Source: Prostheceraeus crozeri (Eukaryota; Platyhelminthes; Polycladida; Euryleptidae). Taken from it: a DNA stretch of 64,000 bases. How positions within the stretch are numbered: the first letter of the stretch is position 1; every line of letters begins with the position of its first letter. Below the pieces are notes generated by a model. The model was not told the origin of the DNA and searched no databases. It saw only the letters and a list, made by a program, of their open reading frames with translations. The stretch spans positions 248,001-312,000 of the forward strand of contig CAJQUW010012709.1 in assembly GCA_907163375.1 (NCBI GenBank), read 5' to 3'. The translations under genes were made by a program, and so were the position numbers. Shown here in pieces: positions 1 through 11,900 of this stretch.

Positions 1-213
1 AGTCCTGACCTTGCACCGAGTGACTTCTGGCTTTTCAATCACCTCAAGAAGCACTTACGTGGACATCATTTCGACACCGACGACGAGCTTCAGGAATCCG
101 CTGAACTCATTTTTTCTTCTTTGTCAGAGGACTTCTTTGAAGACGCTTTTTCGTGCCTCCTTGAACGCTGGAGAAAGTGTGTCGAAAATAACGGTGGATA
201 TGTAGAAAAATAA
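1..213 (+). mobile_element. mariner transposase, C-terminal relic cut by the window edge
   Basis: Frame 1 is open from the first base to the TAA at 211-213, about 70 codons. It begins with SPDLAPSDFWLFNHL, the block with the last catalytic Asp of the mariner DDD triad, and goes on with LRGHHFDTDDELQE and ends NNGGYVEK, as mariner transposases do. The N-terminal DNA-binding part and the first two catalytic residues would lie before position 1. No stop interrupts the visible part. I could not identify the 3' terminal inverted repeat. The family is certain; whether the whole copy is intact cannot be judged. Confidence 0.9.
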
Positions 214-1069
214 AATGTTAAAGCAGAATTTATTTTCATATAACCAGTCTTTCTCTGTGGTAAGGTACACGTTCTCTGAAGTAACAAAAAATAAGAATTT
301 GAAAATATAAAGATTGAAAAAATAACATGTCATTTACGAATTTTGACATTAGAAGATTGGGGGAAAATATGACGTTATCTCAGAAATTCTGGTATTAAAA
401 AAACTTTGATACACATGTTCTACTGTAAAAGAAATAACAACAACTGAATCAAAAATTAAATGCGTGAAGTCGGTCACTTATTGAACGCACCACGTATATG
501 ATTGACATATTTTTTTGGAAACGAAACAAATTGATAGCAGACGAAACAATTGTGCAAGCATACATATTTGCGTGGTTATTTCAACCAATATCCGAAGAAA
601 GGTAATTTAAATAGTGGGCTAAATAATGGTCATGTTAAAAATAGTTGAAACCAAAAATATAGTGCTTATTGAACTTATTGGCAAAAATCACAAAATGGCA
701 TTCCTTTTTATGGGCTAATATTGGCAATTCAATAAAATTCAAGGGCGACTCCCGGGCTCGGCCGCCACCTTGGTTTCAGCATCTCATGCAGGCATAATGC
801 TTGCAAGTCCAGATTCAATCATGGTACATGTGTGAACTAGGCATGGTAGATTACAGATAAATGCTTAGGAACTATAAGGCAACAAGACAATTTGTTCAAA
901 ATCTTGTGAAAAGGCAAACGTGAATATTCGGGGTACATAATGTCAGTTTTTCAGTTTTCATACAAAGAGGGACAATTAGGTCAAAATCATTTGATACTAT
1001 AAAAGAAAACAGGAAAATGTTTAATTGCATAAATATCGTGTTGCTCAGCAGTAGCCAATTCGTTGAGTA
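214..1069. other. No gene seen; faint tRNA-like block
   Basis: AT-rich DNA without a supported reading frame. At about 755-850 a short GC-richer block includes AGATTCAATCA, which resembles a polymerase III B box, so a decayed tRNA-derived SINE is possible but not shown. Confidence 0.3.
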
Positions 1070-1616
1070 GCGTTGATAGGCCGACGCCCCACAAACACAA
1101 TTTAACCTCATCGAACGAGTTGAGAAGAGTGTCAAGAATGTTTTGGATGAAAAACTTGCTAACGATTTGTAATCGCTCTCTATAAGAAGGGATGTTGCTT
1201 CACTCTGTCTCTTCTACACATACTATTTCGACAGAAGCAGCTATGCAGTAAATGAGGGCGTACATAAGATCATTTCCAAGGCACGCACAGGGCTAATACA
1301 GTTACATACTATCATGTGAGCTTGGAATGCACACGCACAGTGAGTCGCTCGAAAAGCCATCTTATTCGCACGGCACGGCTTTGGAATCAGCTTCCTAAGA
1401 GAACTATCCCTGACCACAATCAAGAATACAATCTTGATGCTTTCAAGAGGCGTGCGAACAGGTTTCTGATGAGACAATTTAATCAGATTAGAAGATCTGT
1501 CTTTCTTTCCTTTATTTATTCAAAGCAATATAACTTATCATTTTTTCATTGAGTAATCCCCTAGCTCCGTTCATGGCTTGCAGCTGTGCTAGGGGTGAAA
1601 ATTCGGTAAAAAAATT
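1070..1616 (+). mobile_element. LINE 3' end (RT C-terminal region plus 3' UTR)
   Basis: Three frames in turn give LINE ORF2 C-terminal text: SLSIRRDVASLCLFYTYYF around 1165-1230, then RTARLWNQLPKRTIPD and LDAFKRRANRF at about 1370-1470. Stops and frame changes separate them, so this is a dead fragment. The family is a jockey/CR1-type non-LTR retrotransposon. The last 167 bp (1447-1613) recur at 20772-20941 with the same ending (GTGAAAATTCTGTAAAAAAAT-like), which fixes the common 3' terminus of this LINE family. Confidence 0.8.
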
Positions 1617-1923
1617 CGTCTCATAATCGCCACCACTGAAAAGAATCACCAACACTACAACGGACGGAAGTGCACGAGAAAGTGAGAAAGATATTTATGA
1701 GGAGGGAGACAGCCATGCAGTCTATGTATCTGCTACATCCTGCACAAGTACTGCCGTCATCGCATCGAGCAAAAAGAAAATCAAACGTTCATGGGCTGTT
1801 GGATATCACAAACTGAAGAAATAATTCCCATTTTGACGCGTGACCGGTGACTTTTAATTACCGGTTTTTCTAGAAATATTTCCGGTTACAGAATGAGAGA
1901 GAAATATCAATGAGAATATGCTC

Positions 1924-2012
1924 CTCGTGGACAAGGCGCATCCATCCCAACGACAACCGTCACAACCCAACTGTCCGACACTCAAACCTGGTAAAGAAGA
2001 GACAATAAGCGA
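1924..2012 (+). mobile_element. LINE tail scrap related to 4607-4695
   Basis: The sequence GGCGCATCCATCCCAACGAC and what follows match the end of the LINE fragment at 4607-4695 (translated end RIHPN..RHNP..SNL.KKR). Only about 90 bp are left, as expected of a heavily 5'-truncated copy. Confidence 0.65.
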
Positions 2013-2657
2013 GGAGTAAGTAAACAAGTAAGTTTTAAGAAATCATTGACGTTTTATTTTCGTTCAGTTTTTCTGGTGGAGCAATTTCATTTCTGAACTA
2101 TTTATGCTATTGACTACCAAATGTACAAGAGCTTCCAAGAGAATTTGAGCCGACAGGCGGTATTGTGCATTCTCTTACTCAGAATGAAACTCAAGGAAGA
2201 GCAAGCGTGAATTCAATAATACGATGAATCATGGATTGATAGGCGATTTATTTTCATAAATGATGCGGAAACAGCTGCGAGATTGAGATGATTTTCAGGA
2301 GAGATCTCCGCAATTCAATTAACAATCAGGATTTTAATATACATTGAAAAATCGATGGAACCAATTCAAAAGACAATATGGGAAAGAGATTGAAGAAATT
2401 AATATTTCCGTCGTTCTACGTACGTAAACAACTTGGAGCTTCAACTATATCTTCAAAATTTCGCGCCTTCTCTTTACCAAGTCATCCACATTAAACCTGT
2501 ATTAGATCTACTTCATGGGAACAAAGTTTCATTTCGATCACATTTTATTAAAAATTGCATTATACGGACCTGCTTAGCAACAACTTCAACTTCATAAAGA
2601 CATGATGAGATTACTGAGCATTGAATCTTAAAGTTTCTGTCATGTGAAAGTTCTTAA
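2013..2657. other. No gene seen
   Basis: No reading frame, repeat or RNA signal that I can support. Confidence 0.4.
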
Positions 2658-2659
2658 TA

Positions 2660-3160
2660 CAGTGTACTCCGGATAAGCGGGAATTCCGCTTAAGCGGGAG
2701 AAAAGTCAGGAAACATCTCCATTACTATATAAATCGCTCCGGTTAAGCGGGACAGTTTTCAGAGTTACTCCGCTTAAGCAGGAGAAATTTTTGTACTTTT
2801 TTAAGTCCTAAAATTGTCTATTCTGCGTATACATACTCGTGCATGCTAAGGAACGTATTTAACCCCTGCAAGATGAGAACCTTCTCAACACACAAACTGA
2901 CTGACGACTGATTTGGTTCGTTTACTTTGACAGCCAATCAGTTAACGGCAAACTCATTGATTCTACTTTACTGTGCAAGCCATAGCCAGAGACACTTGTT
3001 TCAGCAATAGCGCTGCTCACTCACTGCACATGATGTCTAGTCAACACGCTCTAACTCTAGCTGAAAAAGTCGAACTTATTAAGGCATCCGAAGTTCCTGG
3101 CGTTTCAAAACATTGCAAGATTCATTTTTGGCTTAGACATTCGAAACCTCATATACTACT
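2660..3160 (+). mobile_element. pogo/Tigger-like transposon, 5' end and transposase start
   Basis: Right after a TA (2658-2659) comes CAGTGTACTCCGGATAAGCG, a pogo/Tigger-type terminus. Inside it the motif CCGCTTAAGCGGGAG recurs in variants at about 2683, 2733 and 2768. An ATG at 3030 or 3033 opens a frame with HALTLAEKVELIKASE followed by VPGVSK, the start of the CENP-B/Tigger N-terminal helix-turn-helix domain. The match fades at about 3115, so the rest of the transposase has been lost. The right terminus of this same element was not found; the termini at about 4060-4104 differ in sequence. Confidence 0.72.
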
Positions 3161-4059
3161 ATATGCCATACTATACACGCAAATATTATGCTTTCCATGG
3201 ATCAGATTTTTTCATACAATATACATCTATACTGCTATAAATGAAGATGTTTGTAAGTACGGATGTTGTAGATAGTCGTACGGATCTCTAAACGTGGTTT
3301 AGGCAAGATTTCATCAGCATCTATATAAAAGTATTACTTCTCCGGTTTTAGGGTAATTAACAGGGGTGCACCGGATTTGGAAATTTGAAATCCGGTCGGG
3401 TTTAATTTGGAGATAAAACAAATCAACATTGCATAATGCAAATTTGTTTTTTCCTAAACATTACAATGCATCTATAGTTTTGTCCTTAATTTCAGGTTTA
3501 ATTAACCGCAGACTGATTTGCTGAGGTTTGGTAGCAACAGAGTTACTGACTTGTATAAATGTAGACATCGGCCGATCTCTCCACACAACCTTGCAATTTC
3601 CATTTTTTCTCAGGGTCACTTGCAGCCAATGAGGATTGACTGCGTGACCCTTCGTGATACAAGCCAAGAAGCCATTGCAGTTCAACATCGACAATCTGCT
3701 GGACTATTTAAAATCCATTAATTCAGAATGATCTAAATCTTCAACCATCATCAGGACAGCCTACTTTCTAATAATGTAGACGCATTCCGGCTCAGTAGGT
3801 TGGGCGGCTTGATTTTATTAAAAAGTTTGCAACAAAATTGTGACCTGACGGCCGAAAGCCTTCGTTCTTAGAAGTGTTTCTACAATTTTTGTACGTTGTG
3901 TTTATGGTAACATTTTGAAGTTTTGTTCTGTTGATTTGAATGTGTGTGATTGCGGTCTGCCCTTCTAGAGAGAGGCATGCTTCATCTACTTGACCTGCAT
4001 TGTACGTGCGCATATTGCTTCAAATATACTTGCATTGTTCTTCGTCAATATTACACATC
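3161..4059. other. Unassigned DNA with a hAT-like terminus
   Basis: At 3364 the sequence CAGGGGTGCACCGGATTTGG has the form of a hAT terminal repeat, but I see no partner. A 77-codon open stretch on the minus strand (3694-3461, with NPHWLQVTLRKNGNCKVVW) matches nothing I know and has no clear splice sites. Confidence 0.3.
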
Positions 4060-4104
4060 AGCCGATTATTCCGATTAGTGGGTCCGATTATTCAAGTTGC
4101 ACTG
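4060..4104 (-). mobile_element. pogo/Tigger-like terminal repeat, second type
   Basis: Read on the minus strand from 4104 the sequence is CAGTGCAACTTGAATAATCG followed by further AATCGG units. This is the usual layout of a Tigger terminus (CAG start, then repeated ATAATCGG words). It differs from the terminus at 2660, so it belongs to another pogo-like family or to a strongly diverged partner. Confidence 0.5.
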
Positions 4105-4289
4105 TGACCGCTAACATTTGGAATATCAACAACAACCTAAGATGCGAAATGAAAATATTGACTGTCAGTCGTGTTAAAAAAAGAAGCAATACTTACAGGC
4201 AACGTAGTCCTAAACGAAATCGATTGATGCTTGAACCAGGAATAACAAAGCACTCAATGAAGTAAGGCCATAAAAGTTAATGACCTTAC

Positions 4290-4695
4290 TTGCCTGGAAA
4301 GAAATGAGAACGCTGTGATCCGATGGATGTGTTCCATCAGACTATGTGAGCGCCGCTCCATGCGCGAACTGAGAGGCATTCTCCACCAGCATGACCTGGA
4401 ATCAGTCCTACGCCACATTCACTAGCGCTGGTTTGGTCACCTGCAACGGATGCCGCGCTGGAAGTGGCCAAAGAGAGTACTAAGTTATGAAGTGACCGGA
4501 CCGAACATCAGAGGTGGAGAGAGGAAGAGATGGTGGCACAATATCAAGAGAGATCGTGAGCTCCTGCATCTGGACCCTCAACTGACGCAAGATCGACCAG
4601 AATGGAGAAGGCGCATCCATCCCAACAACCGACACAACCCCAGTGTTCAACCCTCAAACCTGGAGAAGAAGAGATAATGAACGAGGAGTAGGAGT
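4290..4695 (+). mobile_element. LINE 3' end with RWFGHLQRMP-type tail
   Basis: The reading runs from RNAVIRWMCSIRLCERRSMR through RWFGHLQRMPRWKWPK and ends in WRRRIHPNNRHNPSVQPSNL and EKKR with a stop at about 4675. RWFGH plus a basic Trp-rich tail is the region downstream of the reverse transcriptase in several LINE clades. A stop in front of RWFGH shows the copy is dead. Related tails lie at 1924-2012 and 15650-15945, so the family has been active here repeatedly. Confidence 0.78.
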
Positions 4696-4977
4696 AATTA
4701 CTTTTAACTCGATCACTCAGTTTGCGGGCTGTGTGTGCCAAGAAATAATTGAAACACTGCATCATTTGTCACTCGATGTGCGGCGACTTAAAATTCTACT
4801 CTAACTGTTCTGTGCGGTTAATTATTTCAACTGCAATTAGGTACAGCATGCATTCAAAACATCGAATAGTGTTGGTGCTTGTGAGTCAGTATTGCAATAG
4901 GATGGGTGGGTCGCGACATTTGGATCTGTGATCCTGATATTTGAGATTTGTCGCACTTTGTCACATGCCCATCGCCG

Positions 4978-5470
4978 TCACATTTCGTTTAATGTCCTTA
5001 TTTTCCCGTTGTCTTGGGGTTGGACGTGCAACAATGGTTCTTTTCCAACTGCTCCTGTTCTGAGATAGCTCCTCCCTGATTTCCAGCTTTGCCATATCTT
5101 CTCTGCCCACGGACCTTCTCCACGTCTTCTTCGGTCTTCCTCTCTGTCTCCTTCATCCAGTTCCATGATTTCCACTTCCTTCATAAGGCAACCTTCTTCC
5201 ATTCTATTAACATGGCCGAACCATCGGAGTCTTCTCTGCCTGATCTTCTCAGCTATGTCCACTCTACGGCACTTCTCTGCTACCTCCGCGCTTATTTCTC
5301 CATCTTGCCATCTCACTCTTGCGATAGCTCTCAGCATTCTTCAGTCGCAGCTTCGTAGAATATTCACCACCACGTCTCCGAACCATACAACAAAGCCGAT
5401 CTCACGCACGCCTCATACACTCGTCTCTCACCCATTGAAATAAATATCATGTTTCGACACATGCTGATGG
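4978..5470 (-). mobile_element. LINE relic, RT C-terminal region
   Basis: On the minus strand GERRVYEACVRSALLYGSET (about 5450-5365) gives the thumb end of a LINE reverse transcriptase. A frame change follows, then MLRAIARVRWQDGE and RRLRWFGHVNRMEEG (5337-5200), then a charged tail to 4978. The fragment starts abruptly near 5470, so the copy is 5'-truncated. It differs from the plus-strand LINE tail just next to it (4290-4695). Confidence 0.82.
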
Positions 5471-5862
5471 AAACATGTGCAGAAAACTGGTAGCTTTCAA
5501 TTTTGTCTTTATTGTTGAGCTTTTTGAAAAATTTGAGCATGTGACGCAATATTCATAAACACTGTTTATCAGGCGGGGTTATAATGGGACAAAATCGAGA
5601 AATCCTTAATTTTTCAGTCTTTGCTAATTTTTGACATTGAAGGTGTCCACCAACCCCGAGATTTGGGACAATAGCGAAACAGAACATGGACACAATCGGG
5701 ACACCTCTAATTTCGTTTTAAGTGAAAAATTACACTCAAACTTACGTAAGTCCTCAATTTACGCATTTACACACAAAATACAAAACTTGCGCCGTTTACG
5801 CCCTGTCCGGGACAATGCTTACGCGGACAAAGGTAAAGGCACGTTATGATAGATTAACTTAC

Positions 5863-5979
5863 TCTCAAACCAGATTGAGGATTCATCAGAAAATTCCGTC
5901 GAACATCATCAAACATTATTGTGTTTTTTGGACTCCATCGATCCGGATACTTTCCCCAAATTACACCAAGAGGCTTCAC
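5863..5979 (-). CDS. UBLCP1: UBLCP1 coding exon 6 (HAD motifs III and IV)
   Basis: Acceptor CCTTTCTACAG, donor GTAAGTTAAT. The 39 codons give [15 protein letters not shown], then [20 protein letters not shown] and LR, almost the same as human. The next exon should begin with an IRPF-like sequence; I found none between 5862 and 1 on the minus strand. Confidence 0.96.
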
Positions 5980-8900
5980 CTGTAGAAAGGAGTTCGATAT
6001 GAGTTCACATTTGAGAACGCAGATGAGGTGACACATATATTGTGCTTCCTACAACATCTGAATAGGAAGCTCCGGACTCACTAAAGCATCAGAGACATGC
6101 AACGGCGCTCATGTACATTTAAAATTAACGAAGAAAGGGGAACAGCTCAACTTCCTGTTAATCTAATTTATACACGTACAATTCAAAGCATATCATCGCA
6201 TTGGTTATCCAATCACTTGCTAAATTCAAGTAGTTAATATGTTGACCTTGAAGATGATTGCTGGCAGTGCCCGAAATGAAATTTCTTTCGCAATTGGCGA
6301 CCACATATGCAGCAATAATAAAGGCTGTATTCATCAAAATAAAGGACGAACAACATGTGATGTGCGTGCGCAAAGGCCATGCTTGTACCTCACACTATCT
6401 TTCTATCTTACTATCCTTTCCATGCTGGGCTCCGATGCATCTGATACAATATATTGTGGACTTTCAAATGACAATATAAAACTTGTAATACAAAGAGACT
6501 ACTGAAAGAACAAAATAAATACGAAAATATAAAAGCATAAGGAATTAAAGTAAAAAATGTGAAATAAGAAAAGAACGTTAATTGTTGGCTGCTAAGATCG
6601 ATTTACCGCTCCCTCTGGAAATCGCTTGAGAGATGCACTGAAACAGCCAATCGGCCTCACACGGCTCTTCTTTGAGCTGGGAAATCCAATGACCTAACCT
6701 GGATACAGTCCTTGACGTTCTTGGACTTCAGCAACCACTCGCTTCGAAGGCTAGTGGTTCGAAACAGTACCGCTCAAGCAGTGCGTGATAATTGGAGAGC
6801 TTGCGATCTTCAGCTCTTTTGTCAGCGGATCCACGCGTGATAACCGACTCAATGATGGCGTTTGGGCAAATATGTCTGTACAGGTAGCATCCCATACTAA
6901 TACGCGTCCCATTGAGAAAGGAAAGATGGTCATCCCGTAAGGTCTTTTGCCATCTCGCTCAAGTCCAACAGGATCGAGAACTGAAGGAGCTCCAGCTCTG
7001 TCGAAGGCTCGCTTAATGACATCATTCAGAGCGAAATGCCTAGGCAGAAGACCAGAACTCTGTTTACACGAGAGCGGATGATGATCAGAACATCAACAAC
7101 GAAGCCACATTTGCATTTATGGCATTCGCAAACTTTTGCACCAATGCGTAATGCCATTGAAATGTGGAAAGTCTCGTCATCTAGCAATGTATCTAGCGTT
7201 GGACTTGGTATGGCATGTGAGGTGTTGCATACTTTCTATTGATAGTATCCATTTCATCCAGCTAGCTCATCCTCGTACTGAAATTAGCAATTCAAAATCA
7301 AATTTTTGACAGTTTTGAAATTTTACTAACTATTGGTTATGAATGAACCCAGTGATCGCTATTTGCGATTCCAAGCTGGTTATATGTGCTGAAAAGCTAC
7401 TTGCGAGTACAAAGAGTACAAGATTGATTTGTGCAAGGAGTACAACTAGAATAATATACACATGAAGTGGATTGTTATTTATTTTCCAAAAGCAACAATT
7501 GAAATGTATCTGTAGACGTGGTATTCTACAATTCTAACTTTAAATGTGATGATAAGGAGAAGGAGGAGTTGCAGATGCCCAAAGATCCCAAATGATTAGG
7601 AAATATCAGAAATATATTTATAAGTAGTATTTAAATAACATTCAATTTTTAAGTAATGTAATCGATGTCTAAGACATAATACGTGATCATGATCTGATTC
7701 ATGTACTCATCGTTGTAAAATACTTATTCATATTGAACATCGAAGCGCTTCATTAAAAGTAATACCACAAAAATATAGCAAAAAGTGGCAAGATTGAGAC
7801 CTCCAAAAAGCAATTTTCAAAATAGGTCATAAATTCAAGTGGGCCAAATCCAACAAATTATGAAAAAATGAAATTTGACAAATACGAGTGGCAATATAAT
7901 ACTACTAATAATAAATGTTAGGTCTTGGTAAGTCTCCGAGACTAGGTATGCAAGTCTATCAGCGACCACGCGTTAGCAAGTGTCGAGAGTAATAACAAAT
8001 GATAAAATAATTAATACGAGGAAAGTTTGAGAAAACGCTAAGCTAAAAGTTCCAAAGGCGTATTATGTCAGTCGGCTAAGTTTTAGAAGGAAGAAAGTAA
8101 AAATGTTACAGGGGAGAGGAGGGAATCCTCTCCATATGGATAAAGTTAATTTACTCATTTGCTACTGGACGGTAGTCGGGGTAAACAAGCATTTCGATGA
8201 CGGCTGGAATTCCAGTTGGCTAATTCATGAAAATCAGATAACTTGATTCAGATTGTATTACCTCTTCAACTGAATTTCGCTTTTCAATATGGACGGAAAT
8301 CATCGCTTGGTCATCCAGCATGAAAGCGATGGAATATTCCTTGTGAGAAAGGACACCCAACTCTGACATTTTCACCTCGATCCATTTCATGGAGGTTGCA
8401 GACCAAATGACGATATCATAATGCTGATATGCTCGAGTTAGAAAGCTATGAAGATGAGGCCGTGCTAACTCATCAGGCCTTTCTGCTGGAGTTCGATGAT
8501 CTGAAAATCAAGAAAGGCATACAGCAATGAAATTCAGCATGCGAGAGTCATTCTCCAGCAAAGAGATAAGTAAACATGGATGAGATTGAGGTCATGAGGT
8601 CGAGCAAGGGAAACATCGCATTGGGGTGGCAAGACGCAGTAAATGGACAACACACGTCAACCACACAGAGATCCCTACATCTTAGTTATTAGAAGGCATC
8701 AATATGATCACATAAGAGCGCCTATGATCGTCGGATGGCGCTTGTGAGTTAGGAAGATGCCTAAGAGAAGAGTTTGAGAGATTGACAGGCCACCTAATTG
8801 GATGATAAGTCGGAGAAGTCCTTGAAGCATTAGGGCGCTTATTATCGGTGTATCAAAGACCATAGAGGACGCCGATCGTAGCATATGTAACAATAAAGAT

Positions 8901-11900
8901 TACATTATTTCTTATATTAAAACCTGAGCCTATAACAGAGCTTGGATAAAGACAGTCAAAATGAAATAGAGCCCGGGTATCTACAGCCTGGCGAATTATT
9001 ATATTGGATGAATTTCACTGACACCCAGAAATTCTCCAGATTTTCGTGTTGCAAACCATGGATATACAAAAGGAATACGAGTGAATAAAATACGGTGTAT
9101 TTTATTGACTTAATAGTTGTCCTTCTCTTTCAGTGTATAATAGTTGTTGCACTGAGAGCTTTTATCCGCGATCAGTCAAAGCAGAAGCCGCAAGCAATAA
9201 TCGGTTGAAGGTGTGTGACTGTTGGCATAATATCGGTGAACTTAATGAGTCTTGTCATATGAATTGAAAAACTATAAGCCTTTCTAGCTTTTGTAATAAG
9301 CATGAGTTAACTATCAAGAATAGAAGTGCAGAAGTTGACTATGTCAAAGGTTGAGCTTTAGAAAATAGTCGTCACTGACTCTCTACTTTTGTCTCTGCTT
9401 AGCAGGACTTGAATGGAAGCCAGTTTTTGGTGATGGTCGCTTAGCAAACTTAGGCACATTGCGATATCTTTTAAGAAGAATTATATTCTAGCGAAGCATG
9501 CAGATTCCTTTATTTATTTCCAAGTGAGGGAAGCCCAAAAAACACCGTTGTTGGCTATAATGCTTTAATAAGCGAGGCCTTTCGACCTGGAGCAAGAAGC
9601 TCTTCTCGTCGAATCGCACCAAGCACAACATAAGTGATTTCTGGCTTTAATGACTTTCTCTTGTAATTTTTCTGGTGTCATTACTGTACTTTCTTCTCCT
9701 GATCTCTTAGTAGTATGGTTGGTAGGGTATGCTCCTTGTATCCGGTAGTGGGTAATTCAAGGGAAAATATACTTCTGCGGATAATATAACGCCCGACGTT
9801 TCGCTGTCAACCAGCTTGATCACGAGCAAAATTTATAATGGCACAAAGGTGATATAAAACTGGAAACTGCGCACGCTAGTTCTTCTTTTCCATCGAAATG
9901 GAGGCCAACTGATAAATATCTACAATCTAGAGCTCCTTGCTGAACACAAGTATTTTTCTTTGCAATGAAAATAATCTCCGTCCTCTTTTAAGTCAGGAAT
10001 CTAAGTGAGATAGCGAGCCCAGTGACAACATTTTAAAATAAAAACGACAAGTATTGGTCGATCGATTTCATGTCCGTTTTCATGACATATCTTCAGGACA
10101 AACAGATAAATCTAGATAAAACCTTTAAATACAACAGGATGAGACTTTGTCAAGCTAAAAGAACAATTGGCAATTGCGTCTAACTCCTCGAAAATTGAAT
10201 ACAAGCTAAAACAATACAATAAGAGCTGGTATACATTTACAATTACGTCTAAAACTGTCAAGGTTGAACTATTGATTTCTTTCATGACTAGACTTTCAGC
10301 AGTGCGAGTGTACTTTGTGCGAAAAACTATTTGGAAATTGTCATAGCTATTTCTATGAACGTGTTTGGTAATTTCAGAATCTTTAGGTCTACCTTCCAAG
10401 TGTTCACGAACTCTGGTGATAAAGTGCCTACGAGTCTCACCAATATAGCAATTGTCACATTGCCAACATTTCAATTTGTATACAAGATTATGTATACAAG
10501 ATATGTATACATCTGTATATATATGTATACAAGATACGCCTCTAATCTTGTATACAAATTGAAATGTTGGCAATGTGACAATTGCTATATTGGTGAGACT
10601 CGTAGGCACTTTATCACCAGAGTTCGTGAACACTTGGAAGGTAGACCTAAAGATTCTGAAATTAACCAAACACGTTCATAGAAATAGCTATGACAATTTC
10701 CAAATAGTTTTTCGCACAAAGTACACTCGCACTGCTGAAAGTCTAGTCATGAAAGAAATAAATAGTTCAACCTTGATGAACGAACACGAATCTTCAGTCC
10801 CAATTTTATTGTTTTAGCTTGTATTCAATTTTCGAAGAGTTAGACGCAATTGCCAATTGTTCTTTTAGCTTGACAAGTTCTCATCCTTTTGTATTTAAAG
10901 GTTTTATCTAGATTTATCTGTTTGTCCTGGGGCCGTATTAATAGAGATAGCACTAGCAGCAACTTCCGTATTAATAAAGGCAGCAAAAGGGAAGCACTAG
11001 GCTAGCACTATGTCTGAGACCTAGCGCTAGGCTGTCGTCTTAATAAAGATAGTAACCATCCTAGTGCTAGCCTAGCACTACCCTAGCGCTATGTCCAAAA
11101 TCTGGCAAATTCCCTAGCAAGGTCTCGACCTTGCTAGGGATGATGCTAGATTGAATATTTAAGGGCAATATTGAAGGATATCTAATATGATGTTTACAGC
11201 ATGGTAATGTTGAGCGCATTGGCTTCAAGATGGTGTGTGATTTTTCTAAATTGAATATGCATATCGAATCATAAACTGCAATTATAAAAGTTATTCCATA
11301 ACTGAATAAATCTTGCGCTAAAATGGAATTTAAGCGACACAGTCTATTTGTGTTTACACTTTTGCACTAGACGTCTTGATAAATGGATAGTTATTTTCAA
11401 CATTTAGATAACCAATATTCCTATCTATGAATTTCACTTAAGGACGACAAAATAGATTATCATTGGTACTAATTGCTTGAGCATGAAGTAATACAACGGT
11501 GCAAAAATTCCGTGATTTCCATAGATACTGAATTTACTGAATCGTGGGTTTGCTATTTTAGAATCTCAAGCGCATTTCAAATTGCTTGACATTCACAATC
11601 GTTGATAAATTTGTATGATAATGAAATTGTGATGAAATAGTGTGCTTAAAATTGATAAGTAATCGAATTGTAATTTTTTATCTCAGTAGCCTGATAAGAA
11701 TCAAGATGTATTGGCGATAAATTGACAAACATTTTTCTCTCCAAAAGGCTTTAGAAAGTAATTCGGAAATAATTCAGATAACAGAAGAAATTCAGAGAGT
11801 AAGAAGAAAACTCCTTATCAATACATCTGGCATTTTTCATTCTCAGATTTTAGCGTATGCTTTAGGTTCATAATTAGAGCAATCGCAGCATGAGAGGATC

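Noticed and set aside
2660-4104. One complete Tigger element
   Set aside because: The two termini differ too much to be partners, and no TA follows the right one.
10112-10669. 185-codon minus-strand frame
   Set aside because: It runs through the palindrome; its first part is antisense of one Penelope arm and its second part is the GIY-YIG end of the other strand.
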